From contig DF239664.1 in the NCBI GenBank assembly GCA_000507305.1, positions 66,834-130,833 of the forward strand: 64,000 bases of DNA, given 5' to 3'. The notes beneath the pieces are model-generated. The model was not told the origin of the DNA. It ran no database searches and saw nothing but the letters and a program-made list of their open reading frames with translations. This DNA comes from Breviolum minutum Mf 1.05b.01 (taxonomy: Eukaryota > Sar > Dinophyceae > Suessiales > Symbiodiniaceae). The translations under genes were made by a program, and so were the position numbers. Below, one piece after another: positions 63,832 to 64,000 of the stretch (position 1 is the stretch's first letter; every line of letters starts with the position of its first letter).

Positions 63832-64000
63832 GGATCTGTTCCAAGCAGCCATGCCGCTGCAGCGCTCAGTGATATGCTGTGACTGAGTGGCACGGTGGCG
63901 TCGCTACTAAGATCTGGATGGTGATTCAAAAAAGTGATGCAGGGATTCATGTACGAACGTATGGATAATTACATATATATATATATATTTATAATTTTTA
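63832..64000. other. 3' flank of the last gene
   Basis: No feature seen beyond a TA tract at the window edge. Confidence 0.5.

Overview
The window reads as nuclear DNA of a dinoflagellate, most like a symbiodiniacean (inference). The evidence is in the gene structure. Coding sequence is broken into exons of about 20-200 bp, separated by introns of roughly 80-1500 bp rich in simple repeats. Acceptors are almost always AG followed by G. Where homology fixes the reading frame, many introns start with GC or GA instead of GT. Every gene I can support lies on the + strand and genes follow each other closely, as in dinoflagellate unidirectional arrays. I found no rRNA, tRNA or CRISPR array.

Layout. 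0-1.4 kb: exons of an unrecognised gene. 2.4-6 kb: a tandem pair of four-exon genes for a ~100-residue, one-membrane-span protein with a mitochondrial-type N-terminus; last exon and 3' flank are nearly identical. 7-12 kb: small unrecognised genes, including a two-to-three-span protein (10110-11274). 13.2-20.7 kb: a pepsin-family (A1) aspartic protease with both catalytic motifs. 22-28.5 kb: a LanC-like (LANCL) protein, almost complete, with its zinc ligands. 29.4-37 kb: a TPR protein whose repeat is split by a 5.8 kb interval that seems to hold a separate coiled-coil gene. 37-41 kb: a very small gene and scattered exons. 41.6-44.7 kb: a SET-domain lysine methyltransferase-like gene, solved end to end. 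45.2-54.6 kb: a microbial rhodopsin with a channelrhodopsin-like helix C. 54.9-63.8 kb: a long run of coiled-coil exons, probably the cytoplasmic extension of the same rhodopsin gene, ending in a clear stop.

The genes do not form a pathway. Introns hold ATG/GAT, TTG, TA and CA microsatellites, short foldback elements with terminal inverted repeats, and an unusual cluster of GCGGAAGC octamers. Exon limits were worked out by eye from phase, splice sites and remembered family motifs. Those in the LANCL, SET, protease and duplicated genes are the most reliable. First exons and untranslated regions are mostly not located.
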